Shown in pieces: positions 43,213-54,041 of a stretch of DNA of 64,000 nt. Within the stretch, counting starts at the first letter, position 1, and every line of letters begins with the position of its first letter. The notes beneath the pieces were generated by a model, which did not search any database, was not told the origin of the DNA, and was given only the letters and a program-made list of their open reading frames with translations. The DNA comes from Chrysaora quinquecirrha. Taxonomy: Eukaryota; Cnidaria; Scyphozoa; Semaeostomeae; Pelagiidae. Location of the stretch: positions 2,138,345 through 2,202,344 of the forward strand of contig JACTAT010000045.1 of assembly GCA_014526335.1 (NCBI GenBank). Direction: 5' to 3'. A program made the translations under genes and the position numbers.

Positions 43213-43712
43213 NNNNNNNNNNNNNNNNNNNNNNNNNNNNNNNNNNNNNNNNNNNNNNNNNNNNNNNNNNNNNNNNNNNNNNNNNNNNNNNNNNNNNNNN
43301 NNNNNNNNNNNNNNNNNNNNNNNNNNNNNNNNNNNNNNNNNNNNNNNNNNNNNNNNNNNNNNNNNNNNNNNNNNNNNNNNNNNNNNNNNNNNNNNNNNNN
43401 NNNNNNNNNNNNNNNNNNNNNNNNNNNNNNNNNNNNNNNNNNNNNNNNNNNNNNNNNNNNNNNNNNNNNNNNNNNNNNNNNNNNNNNNNNNNNNNNNNNN
43501 NNNNNNNNNNNNNNNNNNNNNNNNNNNNNNNNNNNNNNNNNNNNNNNNNNNNNNNNNNNNNNNNNNNNNNNNNNNNNNNNNNNNNNNNNNNNNNNNNNNN
43601 NNNNNNNNNNNNNNNNNNNNNNNNNNNNNNNNNNNNNNNNNNNNNNNNNNNNNNNNNNNNNNNNNNNNNNNNNNNNNNNNNNNNNNNNNNNNNNNNNNNN
43701 NNNNNNNNNNNN
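43213..43712. other. assembly gap (500 N)
   Basis: 500 N placeholder. It lies just left of the last alpha-actinin exon found (44550-44626). Confidence 0.99.
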
Positions 43713-44549
43713 GAGATGGTCAAGTCTTTCTAAGCTATAGATAAATCCAGAATGAAAAATTAGTTACCATCAATCTATGAGCTCTAGGGGTGGGGGTTAT
43801 TTTTTTACCAAATATTCGAAAAGCCGAATGAAGTCTCTATTGTTTTGTCCAGGATTGTCTCTGTACATGCTGGGAATAACTTGAGCAATTTGAATCCTTA
43901 GTCACCACAACAGAAGCATTATTCTTCAATGTCTATATTGCAATTCAACTTGTATAAGAAGATCGGAGGCAAAAAAAACCTTTGAAGTAGAACGAATAAT
44001 AACAAAATAATAACAACAAATAACAAAATAATAATAACGAACAATAACAAAATAATAATAACAAATTCAACTAGAGTGTTGACAAAAGCAATTGAAGTTA
44101 TTTTTTGAATTTTACGGAAGGGGCTTATTCGAGGGAGGGGGCTTATTTAAAACTCAATAGTTCTAGTGTGCTTGCGACAGAATAGAAGAGAACGAAAAAA
44201 AACTTATTTGTATTCTGTAATCAAAACCAGCTGTTTGCCAACAGCCAATTGTTGATTATTGGTTGACAATAAAACCCGTCAGCACTAGCTTTTTCAGTGT
44301 AGGCCTTTGAATTTATCCCCATGGTGGCTTAATCGAGAGGGGTCATTTTGAAAAAAAAATTCTTAGTTGGGGGCTTCGAGAAGTTTGACTAAGAATGGTT
44401 ACAGAAACATTGGTTACCAGGGGTTGCAATACGGAAACCAGGAAGTAATGAAAATGTTTAAGAATTTCAGCCCCAATTTTTTCAACCAAAATGCGTGTGC
44501 CAATCGATAGAGAAACTTCGCAAAGAAATATACCGTTATGTTTCCTTAC
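43713..44549. other. intronic stretch
   Basis: AT-rich, with an AATAACAAAATAATAATAAC simple repeat at about 43990-44070. No exon seen. Confidence 0.4.
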
Positions 44550-44626
44550 CGTCTCATTTCATTCAAGATCCACTCTTCGAATGCTTTCTCTGCACCTTCA
44601 AGTCCTTTCCAGGCATCATTTATGTC
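44550..44626 (-). CDS. ACTN: alpha-actinin exon 11 (spectrin repeat 1 end)
   Basis: 77 nt, CAG acceptor, GTAAGG donor. Encodes DINDAWKGLEGAEKAFEEWI then LNEMR, the helix joining spectrin repeats 1 and 2. It follows exon 10 in frame and ends in phase 2. The next expected segment (LERLxHLAxKF type) was not found to the left. Confidence 0.92.
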
Positions 44627-45679
44627 CTGGAAACAAAACCCAAGGTTTAAAAAATTACAGTACAACTGTTCTCCACCTCGCTACCGAAACTACATTTACA
44701 CAACAGTGAAGACGTAGACTTACTAAAAAATTCCTTAACTTTCGCTTTTATTGATCTGAATTGAACTTTTTTAAGCTTGGCTAAAAATTATTAAGACTGC
44801 CGAGAAGTTAACAACACCGCTCCATTCCAAAGATGTTGAATTATACAATCTAAACCCCCACCCCCTCACTTAGGATTCTCTTTTTAACCAACTATCAAAG
44901 CAATATTTATCAGGGGGAGGAATGGCGGTCCATCTGCTTCTGTCCCAGCAATTCAATCCCAGAGCGATAAGACAGGCTCATGTTACAAGTCTCAAGTGAA
45001 ATTTATTCAATCTTGATAGCTTTACGAGCCTATTACACGCTAGAAAAACGTTACTTAAAGAAAGAGCTGTGTGCATGATACAAATCATGCAGCAATTCCC
45101 AACAACTTTTAAAATTTTGACTTTTCATACCAGCAAGATGCTTTTTTTAATCAGATTTACACGTATTTCCACCAACAGATCATATTTGCAGTTGATGAAG
45201 AATCTTAAAGTGCACCATAGCTAATTCTAATTCTATCCTGTCTCTGCGCCTTCGTGCAATAGAAATGTATTTGACGGTTTCATCAACTGGTAGAATACAG
45301 ATATGCATACTGCACAATTCACAAAAACACGAACGCCTTGATCTGGTTTTTACTTACTATCACTGATTTGATCATAAATATTACTTAAATTCACTGCCCT
45401 GTGCAAAAACCAACGATATAGCTACGAGCAAGGGTTTGGAAGGCACAAGCTAGATTTGGATCTGGAACCTTCAGCTTTTAGCTTAGGCCTAAATTCATCC
45501 CCAGGCAAACTAGACACTCGCAAAATCATATTCAATAACATAGCACATCAAAAATCCAACCTCTATTTCCGAGACCTAGCCTTGTGACGGTTCTTAAATT
45601 TGGGTTGGTAGTAGTTTTTAAGTGCTACCAAACTTCAAAATTGCTATGAACAGCGGAAACATTTTCGGGAAAACTTAAA

Positions 45680-45730
45680 AACTTTTTTCGTCTGACACTC
45701 CTCAGAGTATAAACGTCAGAAACAGACCGG
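45680..45730 (-). repeat. dispersed repeat with hammerhead-like core (copy 3)
   Basis: Minus strand: ACTCTGAGGAGTGTCAGACG then AAAAAAG. Same repeat as at 18795 and 36450, here in an alpha-actinin intron. Confidence 0.45.
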
Positions 45731-46055
45731 CATTAAAGCTGTACGAAAACAAACAAAATAAGCGGTGGAATACACAATTTTACCAAAATGCACATGGCCT
45801 CGAAAGAACATGAAGTCGAAAACGCATTGTTATTATGGGATTTAAAAAAGCTCAATCAAAAACTGTAGCAACATTTGGTTTGCAGACCGGGCTAGCATTC
45901 TCCGTGTTACCGTTTACAAATTCAGCCTGGCTGGCTGAGCAAGCCTGGTTACGCGGGCCAGTCCGCTTCGTGTAATCAGCGCGTTAGCCAACAATGTTTG
46001 CACGGTTTGCGCGCGGCTTTAGCAAATTCATAAACGTAAAAATGATAATACTCAC

Positions 46056-46211
46056 GCTGATCATCTTTCCTTCCGATGGCATATACGCAGGTCTATTGCT
46101 CAATCGAAGTTTGGTTTGCAAAGTATTAAACAGTGTTTCCAGCTGAGCTTTTTCTTGCACTCTTGGTGGTTTGTCATTCCTCTTGTAGTTTCGGAATTCT
46201 TCTAACTTATC
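46056..46211 (-). CDS. ACTN: alpha-actinin exon 10 (spectrin repeat 1)
   Basis: 52 codons, phase 0 at both edges, GTGAGT donor. Encodes [20 protein letters not shown] and [19 protein letters not shown], the strongly conserved middle of spectrin repeat 1. Confidence 0.96.
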
Positions 46212-46256
46212 CTAAAGAAATCGATACAAAATCTTAAAAAAACACACCTATTTTAA

Positions 46257-46868
46257 GGCCCTAGACAAATGAACTGAACATTTCATTGAATATCGTCTCT
46301 TTCAGCTTATTTGGCAGCCATGTTCAGTCACTAAACAATGTTCAGTGATAATTTGATTGGGGTGAAAATGTTCGGGGAACAAAATTTGTTCAGTGGTATG
46401 TTCAGTTAATTTGGCCACTCAACTTAACAAACACTGAAAATTCATCCGGCACGCCACAATAGATGGGACTCGAACCTGCACTGCATGACCAGAGAGCCAA
46501 CGACGTTTCCACTGAGCTATAGAGCTCAATGAAATTATCGAGCAACTCTCCAAGTCATACAGCCCAAGGCTCTCCTCCAGTTTGACTTTTGTGTTTCGGC
46601 TATGTTGAGCCTTCTTCAGCACCATGAATATTTTTATTTAATTGTCATGAATGGCGAACACATAGGATATGTATATTATTATTGGTGGCAACTTCTCGAT
46701 TTTCTTAATCGAAAATCTCGATTTTCACGCTAAAATAACTACATGAGAAAAAGGCTGAAAATGCTTAGGTAATGTTCAGTTCAGTTTATTTGGCAACTCG
46801 GCACTGAATGTAGCGTAAAATATTAAATAGCATGTTCAGTGAAATATTCAGCTCATTTGCTCAGGCCC
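46257..46868. mobile_element. MITE with TAA duplication, word TGTTCAGT, nested SINE
   Basis: TAA flanks both sides (46254-46256 and 46869-46871). Ends GGCCCTAGACAAATG and (other strand) GGGCCTGAGCAAATG. ATGTTCAGT recurs at least eight times in both halves. A tRNA-derived SINE-like block (46432-46630) is inserted in the middle. It lies in the intron between exons 10 and 9. Confidence 0.8.
46432..46630 (-). repeat. tRNA-like SINE head with adjoining hammerhead-like motif
   Basis: Minus strand A box TAGCTCAGTGG (complement 46510-46520) and B box GGTTCGAGTCC (complement 46466-46476) sit ~33 nt apart. Upstream at 46585-46620 is CTGAAGAAGGCTCAACATAG then CCGAAAC, with CUGANGA, a GGCU/AGCC stem and GAAAC as in PLE-associated hammerheads. 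The stem I match is poor. Confidence 0.55.
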
Positions 46869-47304
46869 TAACTTGTGGATCATGCTTGCAATAAGTTTTC
46901 AATAGTTTTTCATACGCTATGTTTGATCCGAAATTTGGATTCAGCAAATTTACGTACTAGCTAAGATAGTTTTTTGCTTACTTTCATGGTGATATAAAGT
47001 ACGAAAAATTTTCTATTGAGAAACCGTTCAGGGTGAAATTTTTCACTCTCGCCTCAGTTAAAAACAGTGAAAGACAGTGGTACAGTCTTTAGTGATTGCA
47101 TAGTTCTGTTTTGTAAACATGAGATGAAATTTCTAACAACACATTTTCTTGTTTCTTATTCTTCATCTGAGGCTGCCTAACGTTGTTCTTATTTTTGGCA
47201 AATTGAGCAAATATGTTATTATAAAGTGTGTTCTTATAAAAAAGAGTGCACGCTATGTTTGACCCGAAATTCAGCAAATTGCGAACTAATACAGTCTTTA
47301 GCTT

Positions 47305-47808
47305 ATGAATAGAATTCAGGCTGGATAGAGAGCATGGAAGGAAGTAATGTGTGACAAGAAAGTGCCGGGTAAGGTAAAGGGGAGGATGTACAAGACAATG
47401 GTAAGACCAGCAATGATGTATGGCGTGGAGGCAATAGTGATGACTAAGGGACAGCAGCACAAGATGCAGGTAGCAGAAATGAAAATGTCGAGATGGTCAG
47501 TTGGATTGACAAGGCTGGATAAGGTGAGAAACGAGAAGGCACGTGAGAGGATGGCTGTTAGAGAGGTTAGCGAGAAGTGCGAGAGACAAGATTGAGGAGA
47601 AATGAAAGTTACGTTGACAACAGAGTGAGAAGAATGAAGGTTGGAAAGAGAAAGAGAGGGAGACCGAGGAAGAGCTGGGAAGATTGTGTAAAAGATGATT
47701 TGGATCATGCGAAGAGGATGCACTAGACAGAAAGAAGTGGCGGTCAAACATTCACACCGGCGACCCCACATGAGGTGGGAAAAGCAAGAAAAAGAAGAAG
47801 ATAGCCTC
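47305..47808 (+). pseudogene. LINE 3' fragment (non-LTR RT C-terminus)
   Basis: Open frame MCDKKVPGKVKGRMYKTMVR, MMYGVEAIVMTK, then after frame breaks KRKRGRPRKSWEDCVKDDLD, is the usual C-terminal tail of a non-LTR retrotransposon polymerase (YKTxVRPxMxYGxE ... GRPxxxW). It ends with an AAGAAAAAGAAGAAG tail. The RT core is absent, as in 5'-truncated insertions. Confidence 0.8.
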
Positions 47809-47950
47809 TAGCTTATGACGAAACGAAATTCTTTAAGTAGTTGGTAAAAGAAAAATTTTGATCGTGAAAATCGGGTGAAATCTTACACCCCGAGTCAAAA
47901 AAGGTGCAATACAGTGGTAATCACTTAAGAAACAACATGTCACCGCGTAC

Positions 47951-48028
47951 CTGGACACTTTTCAGCGTGTTTTCCTCCAATTCTCTGTTATTTAACCATG
48001 GACAAACTCTATTTATCCAATCGAGCAA
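47951..48028 (-). CDS. ACTN: alpha-actinin exon 9 (neck / spectrin repeat 1 start)
   Basis: 26 codons: LLDWINRVCPWLNNRELEEN then TLKSVQ. Phase 0 at both edges, TTTTTTAG acceptor, GTACGC donor. Corresponds to the LLEWIRRTIPWLENR segment of alpha-actinins. Confidence 0.93.
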
Positions 48029-48880
48029 CTAAAAAACCAATAAAAACGTACATTAAGACATGTAAGAAAGACTCTGAATGCCTGCTCTGCTCTTCAGAAC
48101 AAAAAAAGATATACACTATCTTCTATTAATATATTGTGCTCGAAAACAGCTTTTCGGACCGGCAATGGCGCAATCTGATTGGTTCTTCAACAGTACGTAA
48201 AAGCCGTATTAACCGGCGTTGATATAACCACGTGATATAGCCACGTAATTTCTTATTGATGAAGTGAGAGAGATTGAGATGGGAAAATGAAATACTGACA
48301 AATGATGTTTCTTGGGTAAACGTTCTCCAACAAAGTTTGAAAATATTCTTTATTGTTTTTAACACCATATAATAAAGACTTTATTGAACGATTGCTCGGC
48401 CAATGCAGGAAAATTTTCGGGCCTCAGCTTCTTGTACCGACCTCACTACGATCGGTCCGTACGTCATGCTTTTGGTCCGAATATTTTCCAGCATTGACCT
48501 CGCAATCGTTCAATAACCGCATAATATCTTGCTTTCCTTCCAAGTTACGTACAGGAGCGGCAAGTTACAAGAATTTCTGACATGTTTCACTATATCGTAT
48601 TTCTAAAAAAAACGACATAATAAGGTCTGTTTTACTGAAGATGTTCAAAATTGCTCCACACAAAATGGTTTTCTTGAACCAGCTCTTCAGAGTGGATGTT
48701 TTCAAAAACAAAGTGATATCTCATTTCTTGAAGTTATTTTCACGAAAGCCAAAGCTTAGCATATACATAGCACTTATTGAAAACGTTCATTGAAATCTCT
48801 ATCTTTAGCAATCTCCACATCTAATAAATAAGAAACCATCCTTCATGAGATATATAAATATGTTAAGTTGAACTACTTAC

Positions 48881-48973
48881 ATCTGAGGCTAGGTTCTCGT
48901 ACTCGTCCATTGCATTTTCATTTCCTTGATTGACGTTCAGGACTTTAACGATTCTTTTAGCCGCAGTTTCAGC
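48881..48973 (-). CDS. ACTN: alpha-actinin exon 8 (linker after CH2)
   Basis: 31 codons: AETAAKRIVKVLNVNQGNEN then MDEYENLASD, phase 0 at both edges, AAACAG acceptor, GTAAGT donor. Matches the conserved AETAANRICKVL linker. Confidence 0.95.
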
Positions 48974-49651
48974 CTGTTTAGAAGGAAAATGCGATAATTT
49001 GTAGAGGCATGTACATCAACATTACATTTCGGTAGTGCTAAGCAATTGTGTCTCCAAGGGGCTATTAGAGTGATATTAAGTACAGATAGTGAGAAAACAT
49101 TGATCTCTGCTTGAAGATAAATGCAAAATGGACGCTTAAACGCTGGATGATGAAATTTAGCAGAGATATGGCATTTTCGCATGATACAAGAGAGTTCATA
49201 CCATCTCCACTGAGTTTATTAGTGTTTTCATGAGCCGCCCATTCTCAAATGCCAGACTCTTCTCCGCCTTATTGGTACTCATCAGTAGCATACTGTACGT
49301 GAGAATCAAAGCGGGGTCTTAAGCACGAGTAGTAACCACAAGACCGCACCAGACCTGAGCTAACTGGTGATGTGTGTTTTATACTCGTATCACATAAATA
49401 TTGAGTCTCAACATATCTATAGATATTAAGGTTAAAACCTTGCCTAGTTTGCCGTAGAAAATACTTAAAGAAAAACCCATCCATATGTATGAGGGACTCA
49501 TCCCTATCAAGGGGTACCCCATCGGTGTTTGGAAATCGATACCGATTGAGCAACTAGAGACATGAAAGTATGTTCACTCAAATATCATTTTGAACGCATA
49601 TTGACATTTATGCATATATGACTCCATACTCGTACAGGGAAGCGTATCAAC

Positions 49652-50081
49652 GTAGCCTGCAACCTCGTCCTCAGGGTGAATAGGCCTCTACGTGAAACTC
49701 CGCGGTCCATATGCGACCCTGGTATCGGCCTTGTCTATTCGCAATTTGATTGGCTGTTCAAAAAATAGTAATTTTAAGTGACGTCACAATTTCTTCAAAA
49801 TTTCACACCAAAATAGGCCGAAAATTATGTAAAAAACATCTATAAAAAACAAAAAATGATGCTACATGAGATATTGTATCTTGCCTTACAGTTATCAATG
49901 AAATTCTTTGCATTTCCTTTGTAAGAACATATGCTTTCGGAATCCAGATCTTGTTTTCATGGCTAGGCCTAAATTGCCAGTATTTTGGCAGATATTGTGG
50001 TCGGTATCAGGGCCAAAATCGATTTGACGGTTGAGATTCGAGGAAATTCGATTTGGGGCCTGGGGACGAGGTTGTGTAGCC
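49652..50081. mobile_element. non-autonomous element, copy B (inverted to 35124-35557)
   Basis: Ends GTAGCCTGCAACCTCGTCC and (other strand) GCTACACAACCTCGTCC. The interior is the reverse complement of the 35.1 kb copy, diverged by several percent and small indels. It lies between alpha-actinin exons 8 and 7. Confidence 0.65.
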
Positions 50082-50243
50082 TGTAGCGTCGTAGCGTAAG
50101 AGCCTAGCGAAGTTGGGGTCGCACCCAAGTCATGAGGCATCATATCCTCGCAACTGGCACTGAACATGCTTTCATCTTTATGCAAATATCGTTGCTGTTT
50201 CAACATATATTTTTACAATTGCAATCAAGGAACAAAAACTAAC

Positions 50244-50329
50244 GGCTTGGGAGCTTGAGAAGGCATGGTAATAGCAGGACACGTATGTCATAACAGCCCT
50301 TTCGTCTGGCTTCACGTTTTGTACCATAT
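50244..50329 (-). CDS. ACTN: alpha-actinin exon 7 (CH2 end)
   Basis: 86 nt, TTTTCAG acceptor, GTTAGT donor. Encodes (D)MVQNVKPDERAVMTYVSCY then YHAFSSSQA, the end of the second calponin-homology domain (KPDERAxMTYVSxYYHAF). Confidence 0.95.
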
Positions 50330-50714
50330 CTGAAAAAAATGAAAAATTAATGACAGAAGTTTATACATCATTGTAGTGGCTCCCGTCACTGCAAATAGAA
50401 AACTAAAAGCCAAAAGATGAGGATTTACAGCGAGGATTGGTTTAAAATGATCGACAAAGCATGATTTTTGTTTCATTTAAGGAGTTTTGGAAAATTTCCA
50501 CATCAAATAAAAAAGCCGTTCACATCAAAACAGAAACAGTTTGTTTTCTCACTTGCACTCAACAATTAGTTTCATTGGTCTTCACGCTAAATCCCGCAAG
50601 CTGATTGGCGTTTAAAAAACAATGCCAATTCGGCTTCTCTTTCTGGCTTGTGCATTTCGAGCCGCATGTGGGTAGAAATTCCTCCTAAGTCCATTGTTTT
50701 TGGTCTGTTTCTAA

Positions 50715-50976
50715 AGGCCTGACTAAACTAGGAAACATGTCGCGCGCGACATTGATGTCCCCTCAGTGTCTCCCAGTTTAGCCACCTCGGATACTTTGTA
50801 GAGCGCGACAAAATTTGTAGCAAGAGACACACAAATGTTTCTGGGAGACAACGGAAACATTTCTTGTCTCCGCGACATGCAAATGACTCGGGGTAGATAT
50901 TGCTCGCTTGTCAGTCGCATGTTTAGCCACCCTGAGAGACACGCCTAATACAAGGTCTCTTAGTTTAGCCACAGCT
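50715..50976. mobile_element. MITE with TAA duplication, word GAGACA
   Basis: TAA at 50712-50714 and 50977-50979. Ends AGGCCTGACTAAACTAGG and (other strand) AGCTGTGGCTAAACTAAG. AGAGACAC/TGTCTCC-type words and GCGACA repeat inside. Another MITE begins 10 bp further on. Confidence 0.75.
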
Positions 50977-50985
50977 TAACGTTTA

Positions 50986-51442
50986 GGGGCTGATTATATG
51001 AGAGTTTTCAGCCCGGGCTAGAATTTCAGCTCGGTTAGCCGGGTTGGCATTGGCGTGCGATTATATGAACGTTTCCAGCCGGGCTGAAATCGAATACCTA
51101 AGACAAATGACGCCAAAATTGACACGTTTTGACACGAAACTAAAACCACAGTCAAACTGGGCTTGCGCAAAGAGAGTTCCTAGAAAAAATTTGGGCTGGA
51201 AAAAATTTGCGATTACACGAGAAATTTCAGCCCGTTCAAGCGGGCTGGAAATCCTAGCCCGCCTAGCTGAAGGAGGGCTGGAATTCCAGCCCGGGCTGGG
51301 TTTTCAGCCCGGGCTGAAATTATCTCATGTAATCACAAAATCAATTTTGCAGAGAATTGACTGGAGAGGAGGGCTGAGTTTGCAGCCCGTTTAACCGGGC
51401 TGAATTCCAGCCCGGGCTGAAAACTCTCATATAATCGGCCCC
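50986..51442. mobile_element. MITE with TTA duplication, word CAGCCCGGGCTG
   Basis: TTA at 50983-50985 and 51443-51445. Ends GGGGCTGATTATATGAGAG and (other strand) GGGGCCGATTATATGAGAG. The interior is crowded with CAGCCCGGGCTG and its halves on both strands. The 3 bp TTA duplication suggests PIF/Harbinger mobilisation. A 116-codon open frame (51044-51394) is an accident of the repeats. Confidence 0.85.
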
Positions 51443-51848
51443 TTAGACTCTGAGGATTCGGAACCGGTCTTTTATTACCTATTCAGTTCATTTATTGCCT
51501 TATCCGTTGCCAATTCAAAATTCTAGCGACTTTCACGTGTAATTGCTTGGATTGCTTGACGTTATGTGTGCTCAGAGAAAAATTTCAATTCATGAACACT
51601 AACGCTTAAGAATAATTTATAATGAATTTTGGCTGGAAATCGAAATTTTGAGGCTTAACAAAAATTGAGGCATCCTCACAAAAATGGGTAAGTAAGGAAT
51701 AGTAAAGTAAAAGAACATATAAGTTAAGTTAAGAAAAGTAAAAGTAAAATAAAACAGTTCTTTATTTATTTTTCTTCTCGATATTCCTGCAGAACAATAT
51801 GGAACCTATCGCTTTCGAAAATGTTTTAGATTGCAATGTATAGCGTAC

Positions 51849-51930
51849 CTTCAGCATCCAACATTTTGGGAATGTCAAGATGTTTTTCTGCGACTTCAAA
51901 AGCATAATTGAGATTTCTCGAAGGATTTTC
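51849..51930 (-). CDS. ACTN: alpha-actinin exon 6 (CH2)
   Basis: 82 nt, TTTCAG acceptor, GTACGC donor. Encodes [20 protein letters not shown] then PKMLDAE, the [23 protein letters not shown] block of CH2. Confidence 0.95.
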
Positions 51931-52189
51931 CTGAAACGAAATCAATGCATCACAAACTGCAGGTTGGATACAAAATATAAATGACAGAAGCATAAAAATG
52001 ACGATACATAGTCAAGTCAAATAAAACCTAAACTTTTAATATAAATTTGACACAATCGGTAGTGGCAGGTTGCACAAGACCAAAATTTGATTTTGTTTTT
52101 AAACTCGTCAAGAGATGTGGAGCATTTAATAATCTGAGGAACGGTAGCCCAGGATTGTGGTCCTCTAAGACAAATGGATTCTGAGTCAT

Positions 52190-52328
52190 ACACACTTTTT
52201 TTTATAAGAATACAGTTTATAAGAATATTCAGGCTCAAAATTGCCAAAGAACAATGGAAATTTAAGAATAACAATGGAAAAGTTCGAGCCTCGGCAAAAA
52301 TTAGTATATTCTTATAAAAACAGTGTGT
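52190..52328. mobile_element. TA-type MITE, word TATTCTTA (copy 1)
   Basis: TA-flanked ends CACACTTTTTTTTATAAGAA and its complement (TTCTTATAAAAACAGTGTG). Near-identical interior, inverted, to 54375-54514 (GCCGAGGCTCGAACTTTTCC, CATTGTTATTCTTAAATTTC). ~140 bp. Confidence 0.85.
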
Positions 52329-52925
52329 ATGCAACTGTTTTTATTTTGGGAAGAGGAAAATCATTGCTATCCCTAAAATTATAGTGTCATTCATTTTCAC
52401 AAAAAATCTCTCTCATAAAGGCTGGATTTAACCCATTTTTGGTCTTTTACATTTCGGTCATCAAGCGGCAAACAAATAATAGGCCTCCTAGATAGTTGAG
52501 CTTGCTGCTGACTTGTGGGATGCGAGCCCATCAACGTCTTATCGTAAACCAAACACCTTGACTACTGGTCTCAAAAATCTTAAATCTACTGAGCCACCGA
52601 CAACACTGACTCCAGAGAACAAACAAGACTCGAATTGAAGTTTGCTGCAAAGGCGTTGCGTTGAAATTCGCATATCCATGACACTTTGTATAGCATTAAA
52701 CCACACTTTTGTATTCCGTGGTCCGGATGCCCTTTGAGCGGGATTGCGTGTGCGGAAAGATAAGGACTTCTAATTTTTTTCGCGATGTTTACTTTGACCG
52801 CTTTATTGTCACGCGATCCGACCTTCTATTGTTACGGAAAAGCCGCAGCAAGATATTCTGAAATTTTTAATTTACTTCTGCAGTAAATATATAGACCATT
52901 CTAAATAACTCGATTAGGTATATCT

Positions 52926-53097
52926 ACACGCTCTTTTATAAGAAACCACTTTATAAGAAACCCACTAGTAAGATTTCTTGCAAATGACAATAGATTCTTT
53001 TGTTCTTTTGTTTCTTAAAACAATAGAAAACAATAGAAAATTTAAGAAACTTTTACTAGTGAGACTTCAGCTATGTTTCTTATATAAAAAAACGTGT
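52926..53097. mobile_element. TA-type MITE, word GTTTCTTA
   Basis: TA, then CACGCTCTTTTATAAGAAAC; the right end is GTTTCTTATATAAAAAAACG then TGTA. ATAAGAAAC, TTAAGAAAC and GTTTCTTAA recur inside (five or more). Confidence 0.75.
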
Positions 53098-53434
53098 ATG
53101 GCAACTTTCTTGTTTAGTGAGGGCGACCTTGGACTAGGAATCCTCATTAATACATCCGAGCAGTCAAATCAAGGGCTAGTGAAAGGCGACAAATTAACAA
53201 AATTAAGTACGCGACTGCGACAAACTCTCTACTTAACGCTTCTGCTCGTTATAACGCCCCTCTAACTAACGCACTCCCGTTAATTTCAGTAGCAGAATTA
53301 GTCTCCATTCTTTCAAACGTGTCCTTAAATGTCCCTGGTTTCAGGGGACATATTCACTTATTCCTCCTACTGTATTCGGATGATCCACAGGAAACTAAAT
53401 GTCCCCTCTTTTCAACACTTCCTCTATCTAGTCT

Positions 53435-53813
53435 ACACGTTTTTTTTATAAGAAAGTTTTTTGGGGCCAGTATTGAAACTTTCTTCGATATTTCATGCTT
53501 TCAGTACCAAAACTCTCTTGTGACTTTCTTAGACAGAAATTTGGAATGCGGTATTTCTAAGAATGCACAGTTTAAGACACTGTATACATTGCACAAATAC
53601 CACGTTTTTCAAAGAAAATAATCATTAGACTCGTTCGTTTAATAGCAAGATGAGTGACTGAACAGAAGAGCAAAAATAACACACAGAACATTAGGAGTTA
53701 AAGTATAAAACAGAACTTTCTTAAGTTTCAAGAATCCAGTATTGAACTTTCTTAAACTTTTAAGATGTTGAGCACTACTTTCTTATAAACCACTTTCTTA
53801 TAAAAAAACGTGT
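53435..53813. mobile_element. TA-type MITE, word ACTTTCTTA
   Basis: TA-flanked CACGTTTTTTTTATAAGAAA and CTTTCTTATAAAAAAACGTG. ACTTTCTTA-type words at about 53488, 53521, 53719, 53748, 53780 and 53792. No transposase. Confidence 0.85.
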
Positions 53814-54041
53814 ATTCAGCGTTTCTCCTTCCCAAACTCAACTTTCCGCCTAAAAACTTGCAATACCTGTTCGTTTTTTACAATCTACTCCACTTAAACA
53901 TCTGAAAACCAGTTTAGAAGGCCGTATATTGGCAACAGTCAACTGCAAAATAGCATGGTTATAGGGAGTTTCCCTGCTCTGAAATCATGACTATAGGGAG
54001 TTTCCCTGCTCTGAAATCATGACCCTTCTTGGGCGATTTAT

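Noticed and set aside
47089..47771. Minus-strand open frames of 123 and 151 codons
   Set aside because: They are antisense to a plus-strand LINE polymerase fragment with clear motifs.
51044..51394. 116-codon open frame
   Set aside because: It lies wholly within a TTA-flanked MITE and reflects its repeated CAGCCCGGG word.
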